Program-made: the position numbers and the translations under genes
Notes under the pieces: generated by a model
Told to the model about the DNA's origin: nothing
The model's database searches: none
Seen by the model: only the letters and a program-made list of their open reading frames with translations
NCBI RefSeq assembly: GCF_003634615.1
Contig: NZ_RBKX01000001.1
Span: 2,418,001-2,482,000 of the forward strand
From: Flavobacterium sp. 102
Lineage (GTDB): Bacteria; Bacteroidota; Bacteroidia; Flavobacteriales; Flavobacteriaceae
Length of the DNA: 64,000 bases
Direction: 5' to 3'
Shown here: piece after piece, positions 9,140 to 18,227 of the stretch
How positions within the stretch are numbered: position 1 is the stretch's first letter
How the letters are laid out: each line of letters begins with the position of its first letter

Positions 9140-11020
9140 TTAATATTTCAAAAATGAAATGATAAATTCAGTCGATTTGCCTTCTACACTTTGAATCTCA
9201 AGTTGCCCTTTATTGTTTATTAAAAATTGTTTTACCAATAATAACCCTAAACCAGTTCCTTCTTCCATAGATGTTCCTTTTTCAGAAACCAGTCGTTTGT
9301 TGAAATTCATAATTTCCTCTATTTTATTTTGGTTAAGACCATTTCCATAATCTTTGATATGAATTTTTAGAAACTTATCGTCCGAAGTATAATGAATATC
9401 AATATGACTGTTCAGTGGAGCAAATTTTATCGCGTTTGCGATGATGTTTTGAATGATAATTCGAGTTTGACCAATGTCAGCTTTTATAAAAATGGTTTCT
9501 TCTTTGTCGTGATTAAATGAGACTTTCTTTTTTATCACTTCGGCATAAAAGGAGCTTATAGATTCTTCAATGATTTGATTTAAAGCAATCTTTTCAAAAT
9601 GTACCGTTGTTCCATCAATTTGAGAATTTGCCCAATTTAAAATATTGTTCAGGATTAAAGAAGTTCCTTCAACTTGCTTTTGAAGTTGATCGAAAATGAA
9701 AGTTTGTTCTTCTTTGGTTAAGTCATTTTGTTTGTTGAGTTCAATCACTTGAATAAGTGAATTGATTGGCGTTTTTAAATCGTGTGACAGTATCGAGAAA
9801 ATTTTATTTTTAGTTTGATTTAATTCTTCTAAAGCAATATTCTGAGCGGTTATCATTGATTGTTGGCTTTGAATATCTCGGTTTTTAATTTCAATTTCTT
9901 TAAAAAATTTTCCTTTTTGACTCGTGTATTTGTAATATTGATAAATAAATACGAGCAGAGCGATAAGTAAAAAGAAAATAAAACCCACAAAAATACGAGT
10001 GTTGTTTAGTTTTTGTTGCGCAATTTCTGCTTTTGCAATTAATCTTTCGTTTTCCGCTTCTTTGGCTTCAAGTTGCAGGATATTAACTTCTTTTATTTTT
10101 GACTCGGCATACAATGAGTCATTATATATTTTGTTAATTCTTAAAAAATGATAAGCTGATTCAAAATTATTTTGCTGGCTGTATATTTTGGAGATAATTT
10201 CAGCTGACCTTGCAATATCCCATTTGGCACGAACAATTTTAGCAGAATTATAACCTCTTAAACCATAATTAATGGCTTTTTGGTAATCACCTTTTTTTAA
10301 ATAAGCTTCCGAGAGTCCGGACAAAGCATAAGCTTCTTCCCATAAATTAGGTTTTACATTATCAATTAAAACTTTTTGATAGTAATAAATTGTTGAGTCA
10401 AGATTGTTTTTTATGTAATGAATGTTGGCTAACTTATTCATTGACATTTGTGAATCTTCAGAAGATTTATTTTTTACACTTAATTTTAGTGATTCTTGAA
10501 AACTTTTATAGGCTTCGTCATATTCGTTCAGATTAGTTTGAGAAATACCGATGTTTAAAAGGTTTTTTACTATAAATTTTTTATCATTTAATGCTCGGCA
10601 AATAGTGATTGACTTTTTGAAGTTTTTTAAAGCTTCTTTGTCTCTGCCAAATCCTTGTTGGATAAGTCCTTTTCCCATTAAACATTTTGCTAGTCCTATT
10701 TTGTTATTCTCTGAATCATATATTTCAGCAGCTTTGATATAGTTTTGCAAAGCAATATCATAAGATCCTATGATGTAATAATTGGAGCCAAAATTATAGA
10801 TTACATCAGCGATTAAATTTTTGTCGTTCAATTTTTTAGCAACTCGTTCGGCTTTTACCAGATAAAATTTTGCTTTATTGAAATCGGAATAACTATTTTT
10901 TTTGGATTCTTTCAGGTAGTAATTAACAGAATCTCTAGAAATGACACTTCCGTATACTTTGTTTTGTAACATAAACAAACATACTAGTATTATGACCGAA
11001 AAGTTAATTGTACGAGGCAA
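9140..11020 (-). CDS. TPR-containing sensor histidine kinase
   Basis: Hybrid of an exported tetratricopeptide sensor and a cytoplasmic kinase, 626 aa. Residues 1-24 are a signal-like hydrophobic stretch; 30-300 hold about six TPR units ([42 protein letters not shown] and others); 300-335 is a coiled coil; 336-358 a membrane helix; then a HisKA dimerisation helix with H413 in [11 protein letters not shown] and a HATPase_c domain (N-box [11 protein letters not shown]1 DYGNGL, G2 GTGLGLLLV). No receiver domain is fused and no response regulator is adjacent, so it is an orphan; its partner is unknown. The start is a TTG, chosen because the first ATG (codon 17) would remove the export signal. Confidence 0.9.
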   Translation of the reverse strand: MPRTINFSVIILVCLFMLQNKVYGSVISRDSVNYYLKESKKNSYSDFNKAKFYLVKAERVAKKLNDKNLIADVIYNFGSNYYIIGSYDIALQNYIKAAEIYDSENNKIGLAKCLMGKGLIQQGFGRDKEALKNFKKSITICRALNDKKFIVKNLLNIGISQTNLNEYDEAYKSFQESLKLSVKNKSSEDSQMSMNKLANIHYIKNNLDSTIYYYQKVLIDNVKPNLWEEAYALSGLSEAYLKKGDYQKAINYGLRGYNSAKIVRAKWDIARSAEIISKIYSQQNNFESAYHFLRINKIYNDSLYAESKIKEVNILQLEAKEAENERLIAKAEIAQQKLNNTRIFVGFIFFLLIALLVFIYQYYKYTSQKGKFFKEIEIKNRDIQSQQSMITAQNIALEELNQTKNKIFSILSHDLKTPINSLIQVIELNKQNDLTKEEQTFIFDQLQKQVEGTSLILNNILNWANSQIDGTTVHFEKIALNQIIEESISSFYAEVIKKKVSFNHDKEETIFIKADIGQTRIIIQNIIANAIKFAPLNSHIDIHYTSDDKFLKIHIKDYGNGLNQNKIEEIMNFNKRLVSEKGTSMEEGTGLGLLLVKQFLINNKGQLEIQSVEGKSTEFIISFLKY

Positions 11021-11314
11021 AGTTCTTTTTTTAAAATGGGCTTATAAAAATACAAAAAACAATTTCATAAGCGCAACACCTTAATAAAATTTTACAAATA
11101 CTCACAATACTTGATTATAGGTGTTTTCAAAACTCACTAGATTTTAATTGATATTTTGCTTGCGAGTGTTGAAATAAGAGAGCCGTTTGCAGTTTATGAT
11201 GAACGTGGTTCAGTGATGTAGTTAAATTGAATTCGCAACGTATCAATCTTAAACAAATAAAGCGGTTAAAGTCATCTTAAATAACTAACTTGGTACATAC
11301 TTATTGCATCAATA
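11021..11314. other. 294-bp intergenic region with possible coding relict
   Basis: Holds the divergent promoters of the TPR kinase and the P-type ATPase. About nt 11149-11220 reads as an open stretch ending EIREPFAVYDERGSVM-stop without a start codon. It may be a decayed gene end or chance. No hairpin or tRNA was seen. Confidence 0.4.
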
Positions 11315-13813
11315 ATGACAGAAAATAAAATAAACATCAGTGGACTTTCAAATGATGAAGTAATTGCTTCCAGAAAAAAGAACGGTTCAAATTCTTTAGC
11401 GCACCAACACAAAAATCACTTTTTAATTTCATTATTAGAAATGCTTAAGGAACCTATGTTTATCCTTTTAGCTGCGGCTGCTGGTATATACTATATTTCG
11501 GGTGATTATGGCGATGGTATTTTTATGACGATTGCCATTTTATTTGTAGCCGCTATTTCATTATTTCAAGAAGCCCGAAGCAGGAATGCCATTGACGCTT
11601 TAAAGAAGTTGTCTCAGCCCAAAAGTAAAGTTATTCGAAACAATGAAATACTTGAAATTCCGAGTGAAGAAATTGTATTGGGTGATTTCATTCAAGTTGA
11701 AGAAGGGACTTTTATTCCGGCCGATGCGGTGATTGTTCAGTCGAATGATTTTTCGGTGAATGAATCCATCCTAACCGGTGAATCTTTATCGGTCTTTAAA
11801 AGTGAAACTTTAGAAACTAACCAAGTATTTCAAGGTACAACAGTAGCAACAGGATTGGCCATTTGTAAAGTTACGGCAATCGGAAATCAAACCAGTTTAG
11901 GAAAAATTGGGAAGAGTTTGGAGGAGATTGTTGAAGAAAAAACACCTTTGCAAATTCAAATCACCAATTTTGTCAAGAAAATGTCCATCATTGGATTGGT
12001 AACTTTTGGAATAGTTTGGGGCATCAATTTTTACCAATCTCAAAGTGTTTTAGATAGTTTGCTGAAAGCATTAACCATTGCCATGAGCGTAATTCCGGAA
12101 GAAATACCGGTGGCTTTTACCACTTTTATGGCACTTGGTGCTTGGCGTTTGATGAAGATGGGCATTATTACCAAACAAACCAAAACCGTTGAAACATTAG
12201 GTAGCGCAACTGTAATTTGTACCGATAAAACCGGAACGATTACGGAGAACAAAATGAGTTTAGCGCAATTGTATCTTTTCAATTCAAACAATATAATCAA
12301 TACTAATGAGAAATTAAATCCGGAAGCACAAGAAGTTTTGAGTTATGCTATGTGGTCAAGCGAACCGATTCCGTTTGACGCTATGGAAATTGCGGTTCAT
12401 GAAGCTTACGCCAAATTAGAATCGCTTGATGAACGACCTAATTTTAAGTTGGTTCACGAATATCCGTTAGGTGGAAAACCTCCGATGATGACTCATGTCT
12501 TTGAAGATAATAACGGTAAAAGAATAATCGCCGCCAAAGGTGCGCCCGAAGCCCTAATTGAAGTCAGTAATTTAAACGATACTGAAAAGAAGCAAGTCAT
12601 AGCGGCGATGGAAATCATGGCTAAAGAAGGTTATCGCATTTTAGGTGTTGGTGTGGCCGATTTTTCAGGGAAAGATTATCCTAAAACCCAACAAGAATTT
12701 AAGTTTCTTTTTAAAGGACTAGTCGCTTTTTATGACCCGCCAAAAGCCAATATTCAAGAAGTTTTTGAAACGTTTTATAAAGCCGGAATTCAAGTAAAAA
12801 TAGTTACAGGAGACAATGCTGCTACAACTTCAACTATTGCGAGACAAGTTGGTTTTAAAGACGCTGACAAAGTTTTAAACGGTGATGAATTAATGGAAAT
12901 GGATGAAACCACTTTAAAAACAAAAGTAATGGAAACCGCCATTTTTACCCGAATGTTTCCGGAAGCCAAACTTAAAATTATCCAAGCGCTAAAAGACAAC
13001 AACCAAATTGTAGCGATGACCGGTGATGGTGTTAACGATGGTCCTGCATTGAAATCGGCACACATCGGAATTGCCATGGGCAAAAAAGGAACAGAAATTG
13101 CCAAACAAGCAGCCAATTTAATTTTGATAGATGATGATTTCAGCAAAATGACCGATGCGATTGCTATGGGGAGAAAGATTTATCTCAATCTCAAGAAAGC
13201 GATTCAGTACATCATTTCAATTCATATACCGATTATCCTTATCGTTTTTATTCCATTGGCATTAGGATGGGTTTATCCCAATATTTTTACACCGGTTCAT
13301 ATTATATTTTTGGAAATAATTATGGGGCCAACTTGCTCTATCATCTATGAAAATGAACCTATGGAGCGAAATTTAATGCTGCAAAAACCAAGACCTTTAA
13401 CGTCAACTTTTTTTAATTTAAAAGAAATTACGATTAGTATCCTTCAAGGATTGGTAATTACTATAGGATTGCTTTTGGTATATCAATATTGTATTTATAA
13501 TGGACTATCAGAAAGCGCGACGAGAACCAGTATTTTTATTGCTTTAATTGCTTCTAATGTATTTTTAACCTTGGCCAATCGTTCTTTTTATTATTCCATT
13601 TTTACGACTATTCGTTATAAAAACAATTTGGTATTGCTCATTATTGGGATTACCATATTGATGACATCATTATTATTGTTTGTTCCGATTTTTTCTAAAT
13701 TCTTTTTGTTTGAAAAAATAGATTTGGCACAAATAGGCGTTTGTGTCTTAGTGGGATTTATTTCGGTGATGTGGATTGAAATCTATAAATTATTCAAAAG
13801 AAGAAAGTCTTAA
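11315..13813 (+). CDS. P2-type cation-transporting P-type ATPase
   Basis: ATP-driven cation pump of 832 aa in the inner membrane. Ten helices are arranged as in SERCA-like pumps. Actuator motif TGES at 154-157; phosphorylation motif DKTGT with Asp304; hinge motif TGDGVND at 569-575; M4 motif PEEIPVAF. M6 reads LEIIMGPTCSIIYENEP instead of the NLVTDGLPA of true Ca2+ pumps, so the ion is uncertain, although such genes are often labelled calcium ATPases. N-terminal Cation_ATPase_N domain is present, and there is no heavy-metal domain. Its TAA overlaps the stop of the convergent HMG-CoA lyase gene. Confidence 0.92.
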   Translation: MTENKINISGLSNDEVIASRKKNGSNSLAHQHKNHFLISLLEMLKEPMFILLAAAAGIYYISGDYGDGIFMTIAILFVAAISLFQEARSRNAIDALKKLSQPKSKVIRNNEILEIPSEEIVLGDFIQVEEGTFIPADAVIVQSNDFSVNESILTGESLSVFKSETLETNQVFQGTTVATGLAICKVTAIGNQTSLGKIGKSLEEIVEEKTPLQIQITNFVKKMSIIGLVTFGIVWGINFYQSQSVLDSLLKALTIAMSVIPEEIPVAFTTFMALGAWRLMKMGIITKQTKTVETLGSATVICTDKTGTITENKMSLAQLYLFNSNNIINTNEKLNPEAQEVLSYAMWSSEPIPFDAMEIAVHEAYAKLESLDERPNFKLVHEYPLGGKPPMMTHVFEDNNGKRIIAAKGAPEALIEVSNLNDTEKKQVIAAMEIMAKEGYRILGVGVADFSGKDYPKTQQEFKFLFKGLVAFYDPPKANIQEVFETFYKAGIQVKIVTGDNAATTSTIARQVGFKDADKVLNGDELMEMDETTLKTKVMETAIFTRMFPEAKLKIIQALKDNNQIVAMTGDGVNDGPALKSAHIGIAMGKKGTEIAKQAANLILIDDDFSKMTDAIAMGRKIYLNLKKAIQYIISIHIPIILIVFIPLALGWVYPNIFTPVHIIFLEIIMGPTCSIIYENEPMERNLMLQKPRPLTSTFFNLKEITISILQGLVITIGLLLVYQYCIYNGLSESATRTSIFIALIASNVFLTLANRSFYYSIFTTIRYKNNLVLLIIGITILMTSLLLFVPIFSKFFLFEKIDLAQIGVCVLVGFISVMWIEIYKLFKRRKS

Positions 13814-14673
13814 TGATAAGCACTGAATAATTTTGTAGCCTCATTATAAGCACTTTCAAAGCTCATCGGACTCGTGTTGGTAGCTTGCTTTTGAGCAGTA
13901 AAATAGGAGAGCAGTTTCTCTGTGGGCATATTCCCGGTCAAATCGTCTTTCGCCATCGGACATCCGCCAAAACCTTGAATCGCGCCGTCAAATCGGTGAC
14001 AACCGGCTTTGTACGCTGCGTCTACTTTTTCGTGCCACTTGTCCGGAGTGGTGTGTAAGTGTGCGCCAAATTCAATATTTGGGTATTTCGGAATCAAATT
14101 TGAAAACAAATATTCAATCACATCAGGCGTTGAACTTCCGATTGTATCCGAAAGCGATAATATTTTAACGCCCATATTAGCCAATCTTTCCGTCCATTCG
14201 CCTACAATTTCAACATTCCAAGGATCGCCATATGGATTGCCAAAACCCATTGACAAATAAGCCACAACTTCTTTATTTGAGGTATTGGCAATATCTAAAA
14301 TCTCTTCTAAAGTAACCAAACTTTCCGCAATTGTCTTGTGCGTATTTCGCATCTGAAAATTTTCTGAAATCGAAAACGGAAAGCCTAAGTATTGAATTTC
14401 TTTATGTACAGAAGCCAATTGTGCACCTTGTGTATTGGCAATGATGGCTAATAATTTGCTTTGCGTTTGCGATAAATCCAATTGTGCCAAAACTTCTGCC
14501 GTGTCTTGCATTTGCGGAATCGCTTTAGGTGAAACAAAACTGCCAAAATCAATCGTGTCAAAACCGACGCGAAGTAAGGACTGAATATAGTCTACTTTTT
14601 TCTCAGTAGGTATAAACGTTTTGATGCCTTGCATAGCATCGCGTGGACATTCTATAATTTTGATTGGTTTCAT
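13810..14673 (-). CDS. Hydroxymethylglutaryl-CoA lyase
   Basis: Splits HMG-CoA into acetoacetate and acetyl-CoA, the last step of leucine breakdown. The 287-aa protein is a DRE-TIM barrel: metal-site start IIECPRDAMQG, GFDTIDFGSF, LSLSDTIGSS, and the family signature region FGGCPMAKDDLTGN, whose Cys is the catalytic residue of the active-site loop. I chose ATG 14673; an in-frame TTG at 14685 lengthens the protein by only four residues (MKTL). No other leucine-degradation gene is adjacent, although 3-hydroxybutyryl-CoA dehydrogenase is encoded at 60.7 kb. A general HMGL-like aldolase is the alternative. Confidence 0.88.
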   Translation of the reverse strand: MKPIKIIECPRDAMQGIKTFIPTEKKVDYIQSLLRVGFDTIDFGSFVSPKAIPQMQDTAEVLAQLDLSQTQSKLLAIIANTQGAQLASVHKEIQYLGFPFSISENFQMRNTHKTIAESLVTLEEILDIANTSNKEVVAYLSMGFGNPYGDPWNVEIVGEWTERLANMGVKILSLSDTIGSSTPDVIEYLFSNLIPKYPNIEFGAHLHTTPDKWHEKVDAAYKAGCHRFDGAIQGFGGCPMAKDDLTGNMPTEKLLSYFTAQKQATNTSPMSFESAYNEATKLFSAYH

Positions 14674-14730
14674 AAGCGTTTTCAAAGATACTAAAACTCC
14701 TCATTTTTTAAAATTTATATTTTGTTTTAG

Positions 14731-14750
14731 TATTACATTTTTAAGTAATA
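14731..14750. promoter_or_regulatory. satD operator palindrome 1 (TATTAC-N8-GTAATA)
   Basis: 20-bp perfect inverted repeat with an 8-bp AT spacer, centre 14740.5. First of three with identical half-sites spaced 28 bp centre to centre. Confidence 0.7.
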
Positions 14751-14758
14751 AATCCAAA

Positions 14759-14778
14759 TATTACCTATTTTGGTAATA
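14759..14778. promoter_or_regulatory. satD operator palindrome 2 (TATTAC-N8-GTAATA)
   Basis: Same half-sites and spacer, extended to TATTACC-N6-GGTAATA; centre 14768.5. Confidence 0.75.
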
Positions 14779-14786
14779 ATTTCATT

Positions 14787-14806
14787 TATTACACTTTTTG
14801 GTAATA
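14787..14806. promoter_or_regulatory. satD operator palindrome 3 (TATTAC-N8-GTAATA)
   Basis: Same half-sites and spacer; centre 14796.5. It lies just upstream of the -33 TTG of the satD promoter. A fourth left half-site TATTAC at 14826-14831 with a degenerate right half falls in the promoter spacer. Confidence 0.75.
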
Positions 14807-14810
14807 ATGT

Positions 14811-14840
14811 TTGGATAATAGAATTTATTACCTATATTTG
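14811..14840 (+). promoter_or_regulatory. satD promoter (TTG-N19-TAnnTTTG), probably leaderless
   Basis: TTG 14811-14813, 19-bp spacer, TATATTTG 14833-14840, an exact consensus. Only four bases separate the box from the ATG at 14845, so the transcript should begin at or next to the start codon. Confidence 0.75.
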
Positions 14841-14844
14841 AGTT

Positions 14845-15456
14845 ATGATAAGCATCATTACAGGCGATATTGTCAATTCCAGAAAGCTGTCTTCCAATGT
14901 TTGGATGGATGGATTGAAGACTTTATTGAATACGTTTGGTAAAAGTCCGGCCGAATGGGAAATTTACCGCGGAGATGAATTTCAATTGGAAATTAAAAAT
15001 CCCGAAGACGCTTTATATGCGGCTTTACAAATTAAAGCCTTTTTCAAAACACTAAAACTCGATGTCCGAATGAGTATTGGTATTGGTGAAAAAAACTATA
15101 GCGCCAAGAAAATATCAGAAAGTAACGGTACGGCATTTTTGCGTTCAGGCGAAGTTTTTCAAACCTTGAAAAAGCAAAAAGTTAATTTGGCGGTAAACAC
15201 CGGAAATTTTGCATTGGACACCGATTTGAATTTAAAACTCCGTTTGGCATCAACGTTCATGGACAGTTGGTTGCCACAATCGGCTGAACTAGTTCAAGTG
15301 GCGATGCAAAATCCAACTTTAGCACAAGACGGAATCGGGCAGAAGCTTGGTATCAATCAAGCCGCGGTTAGCCGAAGAAGAAAACGCGCACAGTATGATT
15401 TGTTATTGGAAACCGAAAATTATTTCCGCCAAAAAATTAAAAATCTGAGCGTATGA
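14845..15456 (+). CDS. SatD family regulator: cyclase-like domain plus helix-turn-helix
   Basis: 203-aa cytoplasmic protein of the SatD family, function not established. Residues 1-110 resemble class III nucleotide cyclases or GGDEF palm domains: ITGDIVNSR (Asp8; compare the DIVGST metal motif of cyclases), YRGDEFQLEI (Asp44), an alpha helix EDALYAALQIKAFF, then the strand VRMSIGIG (74-81) and NGTAFLRSGEVF. Residues 150-185 form a clear helix-turn-helix (DGIGQKLGINQAAVSRRRKR). The arrangement suggests a one-component transcription factor that senses or perhaps makes a nucleotide. Three palindromes and a consensus promoter lie directly upstream, which suggests autoregulation. Its stop overlaps the next start by 4 bp, so the two are translationally coupled. 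Confidence 0.8.
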   Translation: MISIITGDIVNSRKLSSNVWMDGLKTLLNTFGKSPAEWEIYRGDEFQLEIKNPEDALYAALQIKAFFKTLKLDVRMSIGIGEKNYSAKKISESNGTAFLRSGEVFQTLKKQKVNLAVNTGNFALDTDLNLKLRLASTFMDSWLPQSAELVQVAMQNPTLAQDGIGQKLGINQAAVSRRRKRAQYDLLLETENYFRQKIKNLSV

Positions 15457-16166
15457 TTATTTTCGTAAAACTACTTTTAGCCCATTTAATTGGTGATTTT
15501 ATCTTGCAACCGAATTCATGGGTTTTAGATAAAGAAAAGAAAGTTCATCGCAGTGTGTATCTTTATCTGCATACTTTTCTGCATGGTGTTTTAGCTTACA
15601 TTATTATTGGAGAAAGAGCATTTTTGGGTTTCGCAATCTTGTTAGCTTTATTACATGGCTTTATTGATTTTTTAAAATTGCGATTTCAAAAAAAGAAAAC
15701 CAAACGCAATTGGTTTATAGTTGATCAGCTAATGCATTTGTTGGTTATAATAGTCATTTCGCTTTTATATAACGACCAAACTATTGCTTTTTCTTTGATG
15801 GATAATCAACTTTGGGTTATGCTAACAGCGTTGATTTTATTGACCAAACCGACTTCCATAATCATTAAAAATATCATTTCCATTTGGACACCGGAAAGCA
15901 AAAACGATAAGAACGATGATTCTTTGCAAAACGCCGGAAATTATATTGGAATACTCGAACGATTGTTTGTATTCTATTTTGTGATTACAGGACATTACGA
16001 AGCCATCGGGTTTTTATTGGCAGCTAAATCGATATTCAGATTCGGAGATTTGAAAGAAGCCAAAGACCGAAAACTGACCGAATATGTATTAATCGGAACG
16101 TTGTTAAGTTTCGGAATTGCTTTTTTGGTTGGATTGTTAACCAATTACTGTTTACTTCTTTTCTAG
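15453..16166 (+). CDS. DUF3307 family integral membrane protein
   Basis: 237-aa inner-membrane protein with about six hydrophobic helices. The N-terminal DUF3307 part has conserved polar positions inside membrane segments: [31 protein letters not shown] and DQLMHLLVI. The His/Asp pattern looks like a buried metal or catalytic site, but no activity is known. A cytoplasmic loop rich in Lys and Asp (about 150-165) precedes [12 protein letters not shown]. It is encoded in one unit with satD (start overlaps its stop by 4 bp), so the two probably act together. Its 3' end overlaps the convergent pyrD gene by 15 bp. Confidence 0.85.
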   Translation: MIIFVKLLLAHLIGDFILQPNSWVLDKEKKVHRSVYLYLHTFLHGVLAYIIIGERAFLGFAILLALLHGFIDFLKLRFQKKKTKRNWFIVDQLMHLLVIIVISLLYNDQTIAFSLMDNQLWVMLTALILLTKPTSIIIKNIISIWTPESKNDKNDDSLQNAGNYIGILERLFVFYFVITGHYEAIGFLLAAKSIFRFGDLKEAKDRKLTEYVLIGTLLSFGIAFLVGLLTNYCLLLF

Positions 16167-17171
16167 AATTTTTTGATTGATTTCCTTAATCAAATTCGGA
16201 CCTTCATAGATAAATCCGGTGTACAATTGTACCAAACTCGCTCCGGCTTCCAGTTTTTCAATTGCATCTTCCGCTGAATGAATGCCGCCAACGCCAATAA
16301 TAGGAAAGGCTTTATTGCTTTTTTGAGAAAGAAAACGAATCACTTCTGTAGAACGATTGGTCAGAGGTTTTCCGGATAAACCACCGGTTTCTACTTTATT
16401 TTCCGATTGTAAACCTTCCCGAGAAATGGTGGTATTTGTAGCAATTACACCAGCAATTTTAGAATCATTTACAATATCAATAATGTCTAATAATTGTTCG
16501 TCAGTCAAATCGGGAGCAATTTTTAACAGTATTGGTTTTGGTTTTTTGTGTAATAAATTATGCGATTGTAAAGTGTTTAAAAGTTCTGTTAACGGCTTTT
16601 TCTCTTGAAGTTCTCTAAGGTTTGGTGTATTTGGAGAACTGACATTGACCACAAAATAATCAACATATTGGAACAAAGCATCAAAGCAAATTAAATAATC
16701 TGAAGTCGCATTTTCATTCGGAGTGAGTTTGTTTTTGCCAATGTTGCCACCAATCAAAACGCCTTTATTTTCTTTTAATCGCAAAACGGCTGCTTCAACA
16801 CCGCCATTATTAAAACCCATTCGGTTGATAATTGCGCTGTCTTCTTTTAAACGGAATAGTCGTTTTTTTGGATTACCGTCTTGTGGTTTTGGTGTCAAAG
16901 TTCCAATTTCGATAAACCCGAAACCAAAATGTGATAGTTCATTGTAAAGCTTAGCGTCTTTATCAAAACCAGCGGCTAATCCAACCGGATTTTTAAATTT
17001 TAAGCCAAAAACTTCTCGTTCCAAACGTTTGTCTTCAACTTCATAAATCGATTTTAAAAGATGGGGAACAAAAGGAATTTTGGAAATAAATTTTACCAAT
17101 GAAAAAGTGAAATAATGCACTTCTTCCGGGTCAAACCAAAAAAGAATTGGGCGAAGGAGTAATTTGTACAT
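16152..17171 (-). CDS. pyrD: Dihydroorotate dehydrogenase (quinone), class 2
   Basis: FMN enzyme that oxidises dihydroorotate to orotate and passes electrons to quinone at the inner membrane. The 339-aa protein has the class 2 N-terminal helix (about 1-40), FMN-site segment [21 protein letters not shown], the catalytic serine region [26 protein letters not shown], and the phosphate-binding [12 protein letters not shown]. Class 1 enzymes use cysteine and lack the N-terminal extension. It is monocistronic and convergent with the satD-DUF3307 pair. Confidence 0.97.
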   Translation of the reverse strand: MYKLLLRPILFWFDPEEVHYFTFSLVKFISKIPFVPHLLKSIYEVEDKRLEREVFGLKFKNPVGLAAGFDKDAKLYNELSHFGFGFIEIGTLTPKPQDGNPKKRLFRLKEDSAIINRMGFNNGGVEAAVLRLKENKGVLIGGNIGKNKLTPNENATSDYLICFDALFQYVDYFVVNVSSPNTPNLRELQEKKPLTELLNTLQSHNLLHKKPKPILLKIAPDLTDEQLLDIIDIVNDSKIAGVIATNTTISREGLQSENKVETGGLSGKPLTNRSTEVIRFLSQKSNKAFPIIGVGGIHSAEDAIEKLEAGASLVQLYTGFIYEGPNLIKEINQKILEKK

Positions 17172-17234
17172 GGGTTGTGTTGTTGTGACGCAAAGATAAT
17201 AGTTTTATTTGATTGTTAGAAACGCCCTTCAGGC

Positions 17235-17335
17235 TTTAGATATGCTTCGCTCTTAGATAATTAGAAATCTCTAAGTTTCTAACTATCTAAATAGTCTAAT
17301 AATCTATTAATCTAAGAGACGCAGCCGTATCTAAA
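17235..17335. repeat. MITE-like imperfect inverted repeat between pyrD and nadC
   Basis: Left arm 17235-17258 (TTTAGATA ... TCTTAGAT) and right arm 17310-17335 (ATCTAAGAG ... TATCTAAA) are complementary with mismatches only in their central GC-rich part. The inside is AT-rich with repeated CTAA/TTAG words. It has no coding capacity and could be a miniature mobile element or a folded RNA. Confidence 0.6.
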
Positions 17336-17368
17336 AAAATATTATTTTAGCCAAACAATACTTGCCCA

Positions 17369-18226
17369 ATGATTACAGAAAAACAATTTCAGACAGAGCT
17401 TGATATAATTATTCAAAATGGCATTCGCGAGGATATTGGTCCGGGCGATTACAGTTCGCTAGCCTGTATTCCCGATACTGCAAAAGGTAAAGCCAAACTT
17501 TTGGTCAAAGACACCGGAATTATCGCCGGAGTGGAATTTGCCAAAAAGGTTTTTGAAAATGTCGATCCAACACTAGAAGTAGATGTTTTTATAGAAGATG
17601 GAACGCCGGTAAAACATGGTGATATTGTTTTTCATGTTTCGGGAAGTTCGCAATCTATTTTGAAAGCGGAACGATTGGTATTGAACTCAATGCAAAGAAT
17701 GTCGGCAATTGCGACAAAAACCAATAAATATGTCCAACTTTTAGAAGGTACCAAAACAAAGATTTTAGACACCCGAAAAACCACTCCCGGATTCCGTGCT
17801 TGTGAAAAATGGGCGGTGAAAATCGGGGGCGGTGAAAACCATCGTTTTGCGTTGTATGATATGATTATGTTGAAAGACAATCATAACGATTTTTCAGGCG
17901 GAATTACTCAGGCGATTACTAAAACAAAAGCGTATTTAAAACACAATAATCTCGATTTGAAAATTATAGTCGAAGCCAGAAATTTAGCCGAAATCGAAGA
18001 AATCCTTCAAAATGAAGGTGTGTACCGAATTCTGATTGATAATTTCAATTTCGAAGATACTGAGAAAGCAGTAGTGCTAATTGGTGACAAATGTTTGACT
18101 GAATCATCCGGAAACATCAATGAAACAACCATTCGCCAATATGCGGAATGTGGTGTAGATTATATTTCCTCCGGTGCTTTAACACATTCAGTTTACAATA
18201 TGGATTTAAGTCTAAAAGCCATCTAA
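17369..18226 (+). CDS. nadC: Nicotinate-nucleotide pyrophosphorylase (carboxylating)
   Basis: Makes nicotinate mononucleotide from quinolinate and PRPP in de novo NAD synthesis. The 285-aa protein shows the quinolinate phosphoribosyltransferase pattern: N-terminal REDIGPGDYSS, ILDTRKTTPGFRACEKWAV, GGGENHRFALYDMIMLKDNH, VEARNLAEIEE and the terminal SSGALTHSVYNMDLSLK. Length is typical. One base separates its stop from the start of the YihY gene, so the two are probably cotranscribed. nadA and nadB are not in the window. Confidence 0.97.
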   Translation: MITEKQFQTELDIIIQNGIREDIGPGDYSSLACIPDTAKGKAKLLVKDTGIIAGVEFAKKVFENVDPTLEVDVFIEDGTPVKHGDIVFHVSGSSQSILKAERLVLNSMQRMSAIATKTNKYVQLLEGTKTKILDTRKTTPGFRACEKWAVKIGGGENHRFALYDMIMLKDNHNDFSGGITQAITKTKAYLKHNNLDLKIIVEARNLAEIEEILQNEGVYRILIDNFNFEDTEKAVVLIGDKCLTESSGNINETTIRQYAECGVDYISSGALTHSVYNMDLSLKAI

Positions 18227-18227
18227 A

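Noticed and set aside
11149..11220. Short coding relict before the P-type ATPase gene
   Set aside because: Reads EIREPFAVYDERGSVM-stop but has no start and no recognised family; too short to separate from chance, so noted only as intergenic content.
14845..16166. Equating the pair with the streptococcal sat (acid tolerance) operon
   Set aside because: Only the SatD family name is shared; Ffh/YlxM and the other sat genes are absent, so no acid-tolerance role is implied.
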